A stretch of 12,842 nucleotides of DNA from Spartobacteria bacterium UBA5019 (GTDB taxonomy: Bacteria > Verrucomicrobiota > Verrucomicrobiia > Chthoniobacterales > Terrimicrobiaceae), in the NCBI GenBank assembly GCA_002396485.1, contig DGXZ01000037.1:25100-37941 (forward strand), given 5' to 3'. The notes beneath the pieces were generated by a model, which ran no database searches, was not told the DNA's origin, and saw only the letters and a list, made by a program, of their open reading frames with translations. This document shows, piece by piece, positions 1-6,709 of the stretch; the first letter of the stretch is position 1, and each line of letters begins with the position of its first letter. Position numbers and translations under genes: made by a program.

Positions 1-28
1 TTTGAACGATCGTCCAAATTTTTGGACG
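1..28. promoter_or_regulatory. Operator-like array, copy 1 (three 8-bp half-sites)
   Basis: Three 8-bp half-sites occur in alternating orientation with exactly 2 bp between them, so one starts every 10 bp: TTTGAACG at 1-8, CGTCCAAA at 11-18 and TTTGGACG at 21-28. The first two form an 18-bp palindrome with one mismatched pair around ACGATCGT. The same array recurs at 112-139 with only two base differences over 28 bp. Helical-turn spacing of inverted half-sites is typical of dimeric repressor operators (TetR-like or LexA-like), so I infer a protein-binding site controlling a gene to the left of the window. The regulator is unknown. A hairpin reading (7-bp stem, GATC loop, then T5 on the + strand) also exists, but no rightward gene ends here to need a terminator. 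Confidence 0.5.
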
Positions 29-92
29 CCATGAAATCGTCATCTGGTCTGCATCGGAAGGAAAATATGCGGTTTTTTCGAGACTTGGTTAC

Positions 93-106
93 GGTTTTTA
101 AAAACC
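93..106. other. 14-bp AT-rich perfect palindrome
   Basis: GGTTTTTAAAAACC is a perfect palindrome lying just before the second operator-like array. Its CCAA end (105-108) falls in register with the 10-bp half-site spacing of that array, so it may supply a degenerate fourth half-site. Alternatively TTGGTT (85-90) can pair with AACCAA (103-108) as a hairpin. Its function is not known. It lies in the 175-bp gene-free stretch downstream of thiL. Confidence 0.3.
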
Positions 107-111
107 AACTT

Positions 112-139
112 TTTGGACGATCGTCCAAATTTTTGGTCG
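112..139. promoter_or_regulatory. Operator-like array, copy 2 (three 8-bp half-sites)
   Basis: Half-sites are TTTGGACG at 112-119, CGTCCAAA at 122-129 and TTTGGTCG at 132-139, each separated by 2 bp. The first two make a perfect 18-bp palindrome, TTTGGACGATCGTCCAAA. This is the better-conserved partner of the array at 1-28, starting exactly 111 bp further along. Two copies of a half-site array flanking about 83 bp suggest two operators that could be bridged or bound cooperatively. The site lies 36 bp beyond the thiL stop, so it may serve a leftward gene starting outside the window. The identity of the binding protein is inference only. Confidence 0.5.
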
Positions 140-145
140 TGAGGA

Positions 146-174
146 TGGGAGCGGCGCAGGCGTTGGGAGCGGCG
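146..174. repeat. 11-bp direct repeat beside the thiL stop
   Basis: TGGGAGCGGCG occurs at 146-156 and again at 164-174, a tandem-like spacing of 18 bp immediately beyond the thiL stop codon. It is probably a small local duplication in GC-rich non-coding DNA. No hairpin or function is evident. Confidence 0.3.
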
Positions 175-175
175 G

Positions 176-1063
176 TTAATTTTTTTCGAAGTGGTCCCAG
201 CCGCCGGGCCAGTTGGGGGGAGCGGGTTGAGGGGGCGTGAGGGTGCCGATGCGGTTGAGGCGGGTTTGGGGGAAGGCGGTGGGCCAGTATTTTTGGAGGA
301 GCAGGGCTTTTGAGGGGGGGATGGCGAGGAGGAGTTCGTAGTCTTCGCCGTCGGAGAGGGCGGATTCGATGTCGGATCCTTTGCGGCAGGGGATGGACTC
401 GGGGTTGACTTCAAATCCGCATCCGCTAGCTCTGGCGAGGCGGGAGAGGTCGGTGCCGAGTCCGTCGCTGATATCCATCATGGCGGAGGGGTGGATATTT
501 TTCGCGAGCCATTGGCCTTCTTGGAGCCGGGGGGTGAAGTTGAGGTGGTGGCCTGCGATGGAGCCGCCGAGTTGTCCTGTGACGAAGAGAAGATCGCCCG
601 GTTTTCCGCCGGAGCGGGTGAGCAGGTGCTTGGAGTCAATGTGTCCCGTGAGCATGACCGAGACGGCGATGCCGTGTTTTTGGCGGGACATTTCACCGCC
701 GGCTATGGTGACACCGAAGCGGCGTGCGGCGCGGCCAAGTCCACGGTAGAATTTTATCCAATAGGTAGAATCGAGGTCGGGGGGGGAAAAGAAGGTGATG
801 AGGGCTTGGGCAGGCGTGCCTCCCATGGCGGCAATATCGCTCAAAGGACGGCAGAGCGCCTTCCAGCCGACTTTGGCGGGATCATGCGAACGGAGAAAAT
901 GAACATCCTCTGCGATGCAATCTGTTTTGAGTAGAATGAGCGTCCCGGGTTTTCCGCACTTGATGGCGGCGCAGTCGTCACCCGGGCCGAGCGGTTGATC
1001 CTGCGGAACGGGCACGAGGCGCAGGAGTTCGTGGAGCAGCTTGTCCTCGGCGCAGAGTTTCAT
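176..1063 (-). CDS. thiL: Thiamine-monophosphate kinase
   Basis: ThiL phosphorylates thiamine monophosphate with ATP to give thiamine diphosphate, the cofactor form, in the cytoplasm. The 295-residue product shows the family signatures in order: GDDCAAI (28-34), TDCIAEDVHF (48-57), LSDIAAMGG (74-82), AGGEMSR (121-127), MDISDGLGTDL (196-206) and LSDGEDYELL (236-245). The acidic residues of these blocks bind Mg-ATP in this PurM-like superfamily. The usual GGD of the fourth block reads GGE here. Length is near the family norm of roughly 300-330. I place the start at 1063 because that ATG overlaps the stop of the upstream protease gene as ATGA, suggesting translational coupling. An in-frame ATG at 1081 would add six residues. 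Neither start has a Shine-Dalgarno sequence. It is the last gene of the leftward pyrG-protease-thiL unit. No other thi gene is present. Confidence 0.93.
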   Translation of the reverse strand: MKLCAEDKLLHELLRLVPVPQDQPLGPGDDCAAIKCGKPGTLILLKTDCIAEDVHFLRSHDPAKVGWKALCRPLSDIAAMGGTPAQALITFFSPPDLDSTYWIKFYRGLGRAARRFGVTIAGGEMSRQKHGIAVSVMLTGHIDSKHLLTRSGGKPGDLLFVTGQLGGSIAGHHLNFTPRLQEGQWLAKNIHPSAMMDISDGLGTDLSRLARASGCGFEVNPESIPCRKGSDIESALSDGEDYELLLAIPPSKALLLQKYWPTAFPQTRLNRIGTLTPPQPAPPNWPGGWDHFEKN

Positions 1064-1845
1064 TTCATGAGATCGGGCCATTGGAGTGTGCCGTAGATGC
1101 TAAGTCCGTTGAAGGCGGCGTGCAGGAGTATGGGAGCCCAGAGCGATCCTGTCTTCTCATACAAAAGCGAGAGACCCACAGCCAAAATCACCAATCCGGC
1201 AAGCGAGGGGATGTGTCCATGGATCAGAGCAAACAATACGGAGGTGATAGCTATGGCCACAAACCTCCCGCCGGTCTGCCTGAGAAAGCCGTAGAGGCAT
1301 CCTCGAAAGACGAGTTCCTCGGTGAGGGGCGCTGCAACGACGGCTATTAAAATAACAGAAAGGCGATCGCGGAGGCTCTGATGTTCGATAAGGAAGGAAA
1401 CAATCGGCTGGGGTTCGGTTTGAGGTCCGGACAAGGAATATCCGACCCACTGGGATGCATAGATCGGCGGGAGGAGTAGAGCCAGAGCTAAGACCACGGC
1501 TACGAGTCCCTGACGCCAGGAAATCAAGCGCAGGCCGAATGCATCGATAGGGTTCATATTTCGAAAAACAAGAAATCCCACAACGAAGAGGATGATCGAT
1601 GCGTAGAGCCCGAGCGCGGTCTCGATGGCCTTCAGGTCGATCCGGCCGGGAGAGGCAGTGAAGGATGGAATAGCCATCAGAAGAAAAAAAAGCACGATGC
1701 CTGCTGTGAGCAGGGATTCAGGCCATTTCCAGACTTGCGTGGGGAAGGAATACCCGTGTGCCAAAGCCGACCTCGCAGCTTGTAAAGCCACCTTCAGATA
1801 TATGACCCCGAGGAGGAGTAGGATGGCGATTTTCAGAGACTCCAT
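1060..1845 (-). CDS. CPBP-family intramembrane metalloprotease
   Basis: This 261-residue membrane protein carries the three motifs of the CPBP (CAAX protease and bacteriocin-processing, PF02517) family: EELVFR (176-181, the EExxxR motif), FALIH (205-209, FxxxH) and HAAFN (242-246, HxxxN). These are the predicted active-site and metal-binding residues. Hydrophobic segments lie near 5-22, 46-63, 78-95, 112-131, 163-174, 195-209, 215-229 and 235-250, so about seven or eight helices. Bacterial members are site-2-like membrane proteases, some involved in bacteriocin self-immunity or membrane-protein processing. The substrate cannot be told from sequence. No bacteriocin gene lies nearby, so a housekeeping role is more likely. 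It begins 49 bp after pyrG in the same direction and shares its last 4 bases with the thiL start, so it is probably cotranscribed with both. Confidence 0.88.
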   Translation of the reverse strand: MESLKIAILLLLGVIYLKVALQAARSALAHGYSFPTQVWKWPESLLTAGIVLFFLLMAIPSFTASPGRIDLKAIETALGLYASIILFVVGFLVFRNMNPIDAFGLRLISWRQGLVAVVLALALLLPPIYASQWVGYSLSGPQTEPQPIVSFLIEHQSLRDRLSVILIAVVAAPLTEELVFRGCLYGFLRQTGGRFVAIAITSVLFALIHGHIPSLAGLVILAVGLSLLYEKTGSLWAPILLHAAFNGLSIYGTLQWPDLMK

Positions 1846-1894
1846 GGTCAGATGATACCCTCCGATTCAGCAACCCCGCGCAGCCAAGGTTCGG

Positions 1895-3496
1895 TCACTC
1901 CTCGTTTGCGAGGGATGCGGTGATGAAGGCCTTGAAGAGCGGATGTGGCGCGTTGGGTTTGGATTGGAATTCGGGATGGTATTGGCAGGCTAAATACCAT
2001 GGGTGGTTCTTGAGTTCCACCAACTCGACAAGGTTGCCGTCGGGTGAGGTTCCGGAAATGACGAACCCTTTTTCCTCAAGGATCTGGCGGTATTTCATGT
2101 TGAACTCGTAGCGATGGCGATGGCGCTCGGAGGCTTCGGTTTTTCCATAAACCTGATGGGCGTGGGAACCTTCGAGGAACTTGGTCTGCCAGGTGCCGAG
2201 CCGCATGGATCCTCCCTTGTCGGTCACATCTTTCTGTTCCTCAAGGATGGCGATGACGGGATTTTTTGTATTGGGGTCGAATTCCGTGCTATTGGCGCTC
2301 TCGAGGCCGCAGGCGTTGCGGGCAAATTCGATGGTGGCCACCTGCATTCCAAGGCAGAGGCCGAGAAAGGGAGTGCGCGATTCGCGCGCGTAGCGGGCGG
2401 CTTTGATCTTGCCTTCCACGCCACGGTCGCCAAAGCCGCCGGGAACGAGAACACCGGCGACACCTTGCAAATACTTCTCAGCTCCCTCGATCTCGATGTC
2501 CTCGGCGTCCACAAGAACCATATCGATGCCGCAGTCGTTCGCGGCTCCGGCGTGAGTAAGAGATTCGTAGATGCTTTTATAGGCATCCTGAAGCTCGATG
2601 TATTTTCCAACGATAGCGATGCGGACGCGTTTCTTGGGGGAGATTACGCGTTGAACAAAGCGTTTCCAGTCGGTGAGGTTGGGTTCTTTGGTTTGAAGAT
2701 TGAGGAGACGGCAGACTGTTGAATCGAGCCCCTCTTCGCGAAGGTTCAAAGGCGCTTCATAGATCGTGTGGTCGACATCGCCTGCTTCCACTACTGCATC
2801 CAGCGGCACATTGCAGAAGAGGGACAATTTCTGCCGGACATCTTCATCCAACGGCATCTCGGTGCGGCAAATCAGAACCTGCGGTTGGAGGCCGATCTCA
2901 CGAAGCTTGGCGATGCTTTGCTGGGTAGGCTTGGTTTTGAGTTCACCCGCCGCCTTGATGAATGGCACGAGGGTGACATGCATGATGATCGCGTTGCCTG
3001 TACCTGCTTCGAGAATGAATTGGCGGATGGCTTCGAGAAAAGGAAGCCCCTCGATGTCGCCAGTGGTGCCACCGATTTCGGTTATAACGACATCCGCCCC
3101 GGAGTTCACGCCGACTTCGCGGATGCGGGCTTTGATTTCATCGGTGATGTGAGGGATGACCTGAACGGTCTTGCCGAGGTAGTCGCCACGGCGTTCCTTG
3201 GCGAGAACGGTCTCATAAACTTGGCCACTGGTGAGATTATTAGCGCGGGTGAGGACACAATTTGTGAAGCGCTCGTAGTGTCCGAGATCGAGGTCGGTCT
3301 CGGCGCCGTCGGCCAAAACATAGACCTCACCATGCTGGAAAGGATTCATCGTGCCCGGATCGACATTGAGGTAGGGGTCTAGCTTTTGGAGAACGACCTT
3401 GAGACCGCGCAGTTCAAGCAGCGTGCCGAGTGATGCCGCCGCCAAGCCTTTTCCCAGAGAACTCACAACACCGCCGGTCACGAAAATATACTTCAT
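1895..3496 (-). CDS. pyrG: CTP synthase (glutamine-hydrolysing)
   Basis: PyrG makes CTP from UTP, ATP and glutamine, the last step of pyrimidine nucleotide synthesis. At 533 residues it is full length (E. coli enzyme 545). The N-terminal synthetase domain begins with the P-loop GGVVSSLGKG (8-17), followed by the LDPYLNVDPGTM (39-50) and HGEVYVL (55-61) blocks. The C-terminal class I glutamine amidotransferase domain has the oxyanion glycine loop PGGFGDRG (352-359), nucleophile Cys381 in GLCLGMQ, and His507/Glu509 in YHPEF. All catalytic residues are intact. It is the first gene of the leftward unit with the CPBP protease and thiL, and is divergent from queH. No Shine-Dalgarno precedes the ATG. 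A weak -10-like GATAAG (3507-3512 on the minus strand) lies 10 bp before it. Confidence 0.98.
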   Translation of the reverse strand: MKYIFVTGGVVSSLGKGLAAASLGTLLELRGLKVVLQKLDPYLNVDPGTMNPFQHGEVYVLADGAETDLDLGHYERFTNCVLTRANNLTSGQVYETVLAKERRGDYLGKTVQVIPHITDEIKARIREVGVNSGADVVITEIGGTTGDIEGLPFLEAIRQFILEAGTGNAIIMHVTLVPFIKAAGELKTKPTQQSIAKLREIGLQPQVLICRTEMPLDEDVRQKLSLFCNVPLDAVVEAGDVDHTIYEAPLNLREEGLDSTVCRLLNLQTKEPNLTDWKRFVQRVISPKKRVRIAIVGKYIELQDAYKSIYESLTHAGAANDCGIDMVLVDAEDIEIEGAEKYLQGVAGVLVPGGFGDRGVEGKIKAARYARESRTPFLGLCLGMQVATIEFARNACGLESANSTEFDPNTKNPVIAILEEQKDVTDKGGSMRLGTWQTKFLEGSHAHQVYGKTEASERHRHRYEFNMKYRQILEEKGFVISGTSPDGNLVELVELKNHPWYLACQYHPEFQSKPNAPHPLFKAFITASLANEE

Positions 3497-3630
3497 GGAG
3501 AGGAAGCTTATCCGGTCCGAGTTGAAAATCCAGCCCCCCGATTGATAGTCGTTATTTGGATTTGACTTCGAGAAACCCAGAGCGCTGGCGGCTTGTCAAA
3601 TCCACTGCAATCTTGGAGTAAAGAGTCATT
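3497..3630. promoter_or_regulatory. Divergent pyrG/queH intergenic region
   Basis: This 134-bp gap separates two divergent genes, so it must hold both promoters. On the + strand TTGAAA (3522-3527) is followed after 16 bp by GATAGT (3544-3549), a fair sigma70-like match that would give queH a leader of about 75 nt. On the minus strand GATAAG (3507-3512) is a possible pyrG -10 without a good -35. These assignments are weak. No attenuator-like hairpin or riboswitch was recognised. Confidence 0.3.
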
Positions 3631-4281
3631 ATGAATCCGAGACCCATCCTCGAAACGCCAGGCGGAGAAAAGAAAGTCCTGCTGCACTCATGCTGCGCTC
3701 CATGTTCTGGAGAAGTGATGGAGGCGATGGCCGCTTCGGGGATTGATTACACGATTTATTTTTACAATCCGAATATCCATCCGAGGGAAGAATACGAACT
3801 GCGCAAATCGGAAAACATCCGCTTTGCGGAGAAGGAGGGCATTCCCTTCATCGACGCGGATTATGATACGGACAACTGGTTCGCCCGCGCGAAAGGGTTG
3901 GAGTGGGAGCCGGAGAAAGGCGCCCGGTGCACAATGTGCTTCGACATGCGTTTTGAAAGAACAGCCCTCTACGCACATGAAAATGAATTCCCAGTCATCA
4001 CAAGTTGTCTGGGAATTTCCCGTTGGAAGGACATGGACCAGATCAACGGATGTGGAGAGCGTGCAGCAGCAAAATATCCCGGCATCAGTTACTGGACATT
4101 CAACTGGCGCAAGGGCGGTGGAGCCCAGCGGATGCTGGAGATTTCAAAGCGTGAGAATTTTTATCAGCAGGAATACTGCGGTTGCATTTATTCCCTTCGA
4201 GACACCAACAAGTGGCGCCTTTCCAACGGACGCGATAAGATCGAGATGGGCGTGAAGTTTTACGGTCAACCGGAAGCCTGA
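3631..4281 (+). CDS. queH: Epoxyqueuosine reductase QueH
   Basis: QueH (formerly DUF208) reduces epoxyqueuosine to queuosine in tRNA, the last step of the wobble-base queuosine pathway. It is a non-homologous replacement for the cobalamin-dependent QueG. The 216-residue protein has the expected cysteine set: HSCCAPC (19-25), CTMC (100-103) and YCGCIYSLRDTN (182-193). These bind the iron-sulfur cluster and the additional metal in characterised QueH. The central TSCLGISRWKDMDQIN block (124-139) is also typical. The ATG at 3631 gives a standard N-terminus running straight into KKVLLHSCC. GGAG at 3615-3618 is too far from the start to be a good ribosome site. It stands alone between divergent pyrG and convergent cimA. 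No other queuosine gene is in the window. Confidence 0.95.
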   Translation: MNPRPILETPGGEKKVLLHSCCAPCSGEVMEAMAASGIDYTIYFYNPNIHPREEYELRKSENIRFAEKEGIPFIDADYDTDNWFARAKGLEWEPEKGARCTMCFDMRFERTALYAHENEFPVITSCLGISRWKDMDQINGCGERAAAKYPGISYWTFNWRKGGGAQRMLEISKRENFYQQEYCGCIYSLRDTNKWRLSNGRDKIEMGVKFYGQPEA

Positions 4282-4286
4282 AACTC

Positions 4287-5849
4287 TCAGGGATTCGCGC
4301 GCAGGCTGTAAAATTCGTAGCTATCTACCAGCGCAAGCCAACTGGCCTCGATGATATTGTCGGAGACCCCCACCGTGCCCCAGGTCGTGTGGCCATCGGT
4401 TGAAACAATGAGGACGCGTGTCTTGGCGGCTGTGCCGCGCGTGCCGTCGATGATACGGACCTTGTAGTCTGTAAGGCGGACTTGATCGATCCAGCTGTAA
4501 AAAGGCCGCAAAGCCTTGCGCAAGGCGGCGTCGAGGGCATTCACGGGACCGTCGCCCTCCTCCACCGTGTATTCGGGGCGACCGGAGGCATGAAGTTTGA
4601 CCGTGGCCTCGCAGGTTGTGAACTCATGCTGATTCGATTGGCGGAACGAGCAGTGGTATTCTTTGAGATCGAAGAGCGGAGTGTGGCGGCCCAGCGTTCG
4701 GCGTATGAGGAGCGCGAAGGAGGCGTCTGCCGCCTCGAACTCATAGCCCTGCGCTTCAATCTCCTTCACTTTTTTCAAGATGGCCGAAACTTCTGGCGCG
4801 CCTTTTTGGAATTCGAATCCGAGCTCTGCAGCTTTTGCGAGGATGTTGCTCTGTCCTGACATGTCCGAGACAAGGATCGTCTGGGAGTTGCCAACAAGAC
4901 TCGGATCCATGTGCTCATAGGTGCGGGAGATTTTTTGCACGGCATGAACATGGAGGCCGCCTTTGTGCGTGAAGGCTGCTGTGCCGACATACGGGGCCCG
5001 GATGTCCTGTGGCACGTTAGCCAACTCATCGACGAAGCGGGAAACTTCGCGCAGTGCGGTGAGATCAGGCACGCAAGGGATTCCCATTTTCGCCTGCAGC
5101 GTCGGAACAATAGTCGTGAGGTTGCAATTTCCTACGCGTTCGCCGTAGCCGTTGATGGTTCCTTGAACCTGACAGGCTCCGGCTTCTATGGCAGCGAGGG
5201 CGTTTGCGACGCCGAGTCCGCAGTCATTGTGGGTATGGATGCCGACCGGGCATTTGAGATCGGCGATCACCGCAGAGGTGATGCGGTGAATTTCGCCGGG
5301 CAGGGTTCCGCCGTTTGTATCGCAGAGCACGAGCAGGTCGGCTCCGGCATCCCTCGCGGCGCGGAGTGTTTTCAGGGAATACTCAGGATCATCCTTGTAG
5401 CTGTCGAAAAAATGTTCGGCGTCGTAGAAGACTTCGCGGCCGTGTTTTTTAAGATGAGCCACCGTGTCGGCGATCATGGAGAGGTTCTCCTCGGCAGTGA
5501 CATTGAGAACCTCTGTGACGTGCAGCAACCATGTCTTTCCGACGATTGTGACGACCGGCGTTTGCGCCTCCAAAAGCACGCGCACCTGGGCATCGTCCTC
5601 AACCGCAATGCTGCCGCGACGGGTGCTGCCAAATGCCGCGATACGGGCGTTTTTCCAAGTGAGCTTGGCGGCCTCGGCAAAAAAAGCCGCATCGCGAGGA
5701 TTCGATCCAGGCCAACCACCTTCGATGAAATCGACACCAAACGAATCCAATTTCTGAGCCACGCGAATCTTGTCGAGGATGGAAAAAGAAATCCCCGTTC
5801 CTTGGGTGCCGTCGCGCAGCGTGGTGTCGTAAATGGTGACCGGTTTCAT
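4287..5849 (-). CDS. cimA: (R)-citramalate synthase
   Basis: CimA condenses acetyl-CoA and pyruvate to (R)-citramalate, giving a threonine-independent route to 2-oxobutanoate for isoleucine. The 520-residue protein has the DRE-TIM barrel metal and substrate motifs YDTTLRDGTQ (7-16), the DAEHFFD block (143-149) and HTHNDCGLGVAN (205-216), plus NGYGERVGNCNL (233-244). The C-terminal third (from about 390, with EGDGPVNALD at 431-440 and GVSDNIIEASW at 494-504) is the LeuA-type allosteric domain. This layout and the GGWPGSNPRD block (44-53) match the long CimA subfamily rather than 2-isopropylmalate or homocitrate synthase, though substrate specificity is not proved by sequence. It is probably feedback-regulated by isoleucine through the C-terminal domain. 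It is monocistronic, ending 5 bases from the queH stop and divergent from a methyltransferase gene. Confidence 0.95.
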   Translation of the reverse strand: MKPVTIYDTTLRDGTQGTGISFSILDKIRVAQKLDSFGVDFIEGGWPGSNPRDAAFFAEAAKLTWKNARIAAFGSTRRGSIAVEDDAQVRVLLEAQTPVVTIVGKTWLLHVTEVLNVTAEENLSMIADTVAHLKKHGREVFYDAEHFFDSYKDDPEYSLKTLRAARDAGADLLVLCDTNGGTLPGEIHRITSAVIADLKCPVGIHTHNDCGLGVANALAAIEAGACQVQGTINGYGERVGNCNLTTIVPTLQAKMGIPCVPDLTALREVSRFVDELANVPQDIRAPYVGTAAFTHKGGLHVHAVQKISRTYEHMDPSLVGNSQTILVSDMSGQSNILAKAAELGFEFQKGAPEVSAILKKVKEIEAQGYEFEAADASFALLIRRTLGRHTPLFDLKEYHCSFRQSNQHEFTTCEATVKLHASGRPEYTVEEGDGPVNALDAALRKALRPFYSWIDQVRLTDYKVRIIDGTRGTAAKTRVLIVSTDGHTTWGTVGVSDNIIEASWLALVDSYEFYSLRANP

Positions 5850-5909
5850 AAAAGGCTGTTCACGCTACCCTCAGCACAGATTGGGATCAAGAACGCGCAA
5901 ACGCTCCGC

Positions 5910-5938
5910 TTGACCCCGCTGCGGAGGCAACCCATCAT
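5910..5938 (+). promoter_or_regulatory. Candidate sigma70-like promoter for the methyltransferase run
   Basis: TTGACC (5910-5915, five of six bases of the -35 consensus) is followed by a 17-bp spacer and CATCAT (5933-5938, four of six of the -10 consensus). Transcription would start near 5945, only a few bases before the TTG (5948) or ATG (5954) start of the next gene. The -35 lies within the loop of an inverted repeat, CTCCGC (5904-5909) and GCGGAG (5921-5926), which could be an operator. This was read by eye and is moderately weak. Confidence 0.35.
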
Positions 5939-5953
5939 CCATCTGCCTTGAAT

Positions 5954-6709
5954 ATGTATTCTTCGTCCCACTGGGACATCCAATTTCTCGCCGAAAATCA
6001 GGTCGTTCGTTCGAAGGATTTCGGCATGACCAAGGAGGCAAAGAGCGTGAAGTATCCGATCCGCCTGCTTCGTTACTGGTTCGGATACCAACTCCTCCGT
6101 GAAGAATGTCTCGGGGCGGGTCGGCCGCTTGATGTCGCCGAGATCGGCGTTCATGTCGGCCAGATGCTGGAATTTGTGAAATCCGCACCAAGTGGAGTGA
6201 GATATGAACGATGGACGGCAGTTGATGCCGTCATGCTGCGCGAGCGACTTGTGAAAGCCGGCTACACGGATTTTTTTGAAGCGAATCTTGAGGATGCGAA
6301 GTTTGCACTTCCTCATCAATACGACACGGCGATCCTGCTCCATGTGCTGGAGCACCTTTTCGAACCGGAGGATGTTTTGAAAAAAATCGCATCCGCCATC
6401 CGGCCGGGCGGCTCGCTGATCGGGGGCTTCCCAGTCGTACCGAGTCCACTGGCAACCATCCGCCAGAGCCAGGTTCGTCGCACGGCGAAGCCGATGGGCC
6501 ATGTGAGCGTATTTTCACCTGCCCGCGTGCGCCGCATGGCCGAAGAGGCCGGGCTGAAAGTGGAGTTTATGAGCGGGGCATTTCTGATGCGGAGCAAGGG
6601 ATGCGCCCTCGAAAACTCCGCCGCATGGATGCGCTTTAACATTCTTTGGGGCCGCGTCTTTCCAGGTTGGCCCGGCGAAATTTACTGGCTCATGCGCAAA
6701 CCGGCATGA
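5954..6709 (+). CDS. Class I SAM-dependent methyltransferase, substrate unknown
   Basis: This 251-residue protein has a Rossmann-type methyltransferase core: motif I as DVAEIGVHVGQMLEF (60-74), an acidic motif II at AVDAV (89-93), and TAILLHVLEHLFEPEDVL (125-142) followed by IRPGGSLIGGFP (149-160), as in the Methyltransf_11/23 group. The HVLEH block resembles small-molecule and lipid methyltransferases more than nucleic-acid ones, but nothing identifies the substrate. The C-terminal part (180-251) is rich in basic and aromatic residues and may contact a membrane or substrate. I take the ATG at 5954. A TTG six bases upstream is also possible. Neither has a Shine-Dalgarno sequence. Its stop overlaps the start of the next gene as ATGA, implying coupled expression with the RNA methyltransferase. 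A role in lipid, quinone or cell-envelope modification is possible but unsupported. Confidence 0.85.
   Translation: MYSSSHWDIQFLAENQVVRSKDFGMTKEAKSVKYPIRLLRYWFGYQLLREECLGAGRPLDVAEIGVHVGQMLEFVKSAPSGVRYERWTAVDAVMLRERLVKAGYTDFFEANLEDAKFALPHQYDTAILLHVLEHLFEPEDVLKKIASAIRPGGSLIGGFPVVPSPLATIRQSQVRRTAKPMGHVSVFSPARVRRMAEEAGLKVEFMSGAFLMRSKGCALENSAAWMRFNILWGRVFPGWPGEIYWLMRKPA

Noticed and set aside
1..139. Left-edge palindromes as terminators for thiL
   Set aside because: The T-runs follow the hairpins on the + strand, while thiL is transcribed on the minus strand. No rightward gene ends before them.
1363..1370. GCGATCGC, the cyanobacterial HIP1 octamer, which shares CGATCG with the edge palindromes
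   Set aside because: There is only a single copy, inside the CPBP protease gene, and the other genes do not look cyanobacterial. CGATCG counts in the window are near chance.
2768..3382. A 204-codon open frame on the + strand
   Set aside because: It is antisense to pyrG with no domain signature, so it is a shadow frame.
4811..4819. TTCGAATCC resembling a tRNA T-loop
   Set aside because: It lies within cimA coding sequence and no acceptor, D or anticodon arm can be built around it.
4911..5951. A 346-codon open frame on the + strand
   Set aside because: It lies entirely opposite the well-supported cimA gene and shows no recognisable motif. It is a mirror of high-GC codon structure.
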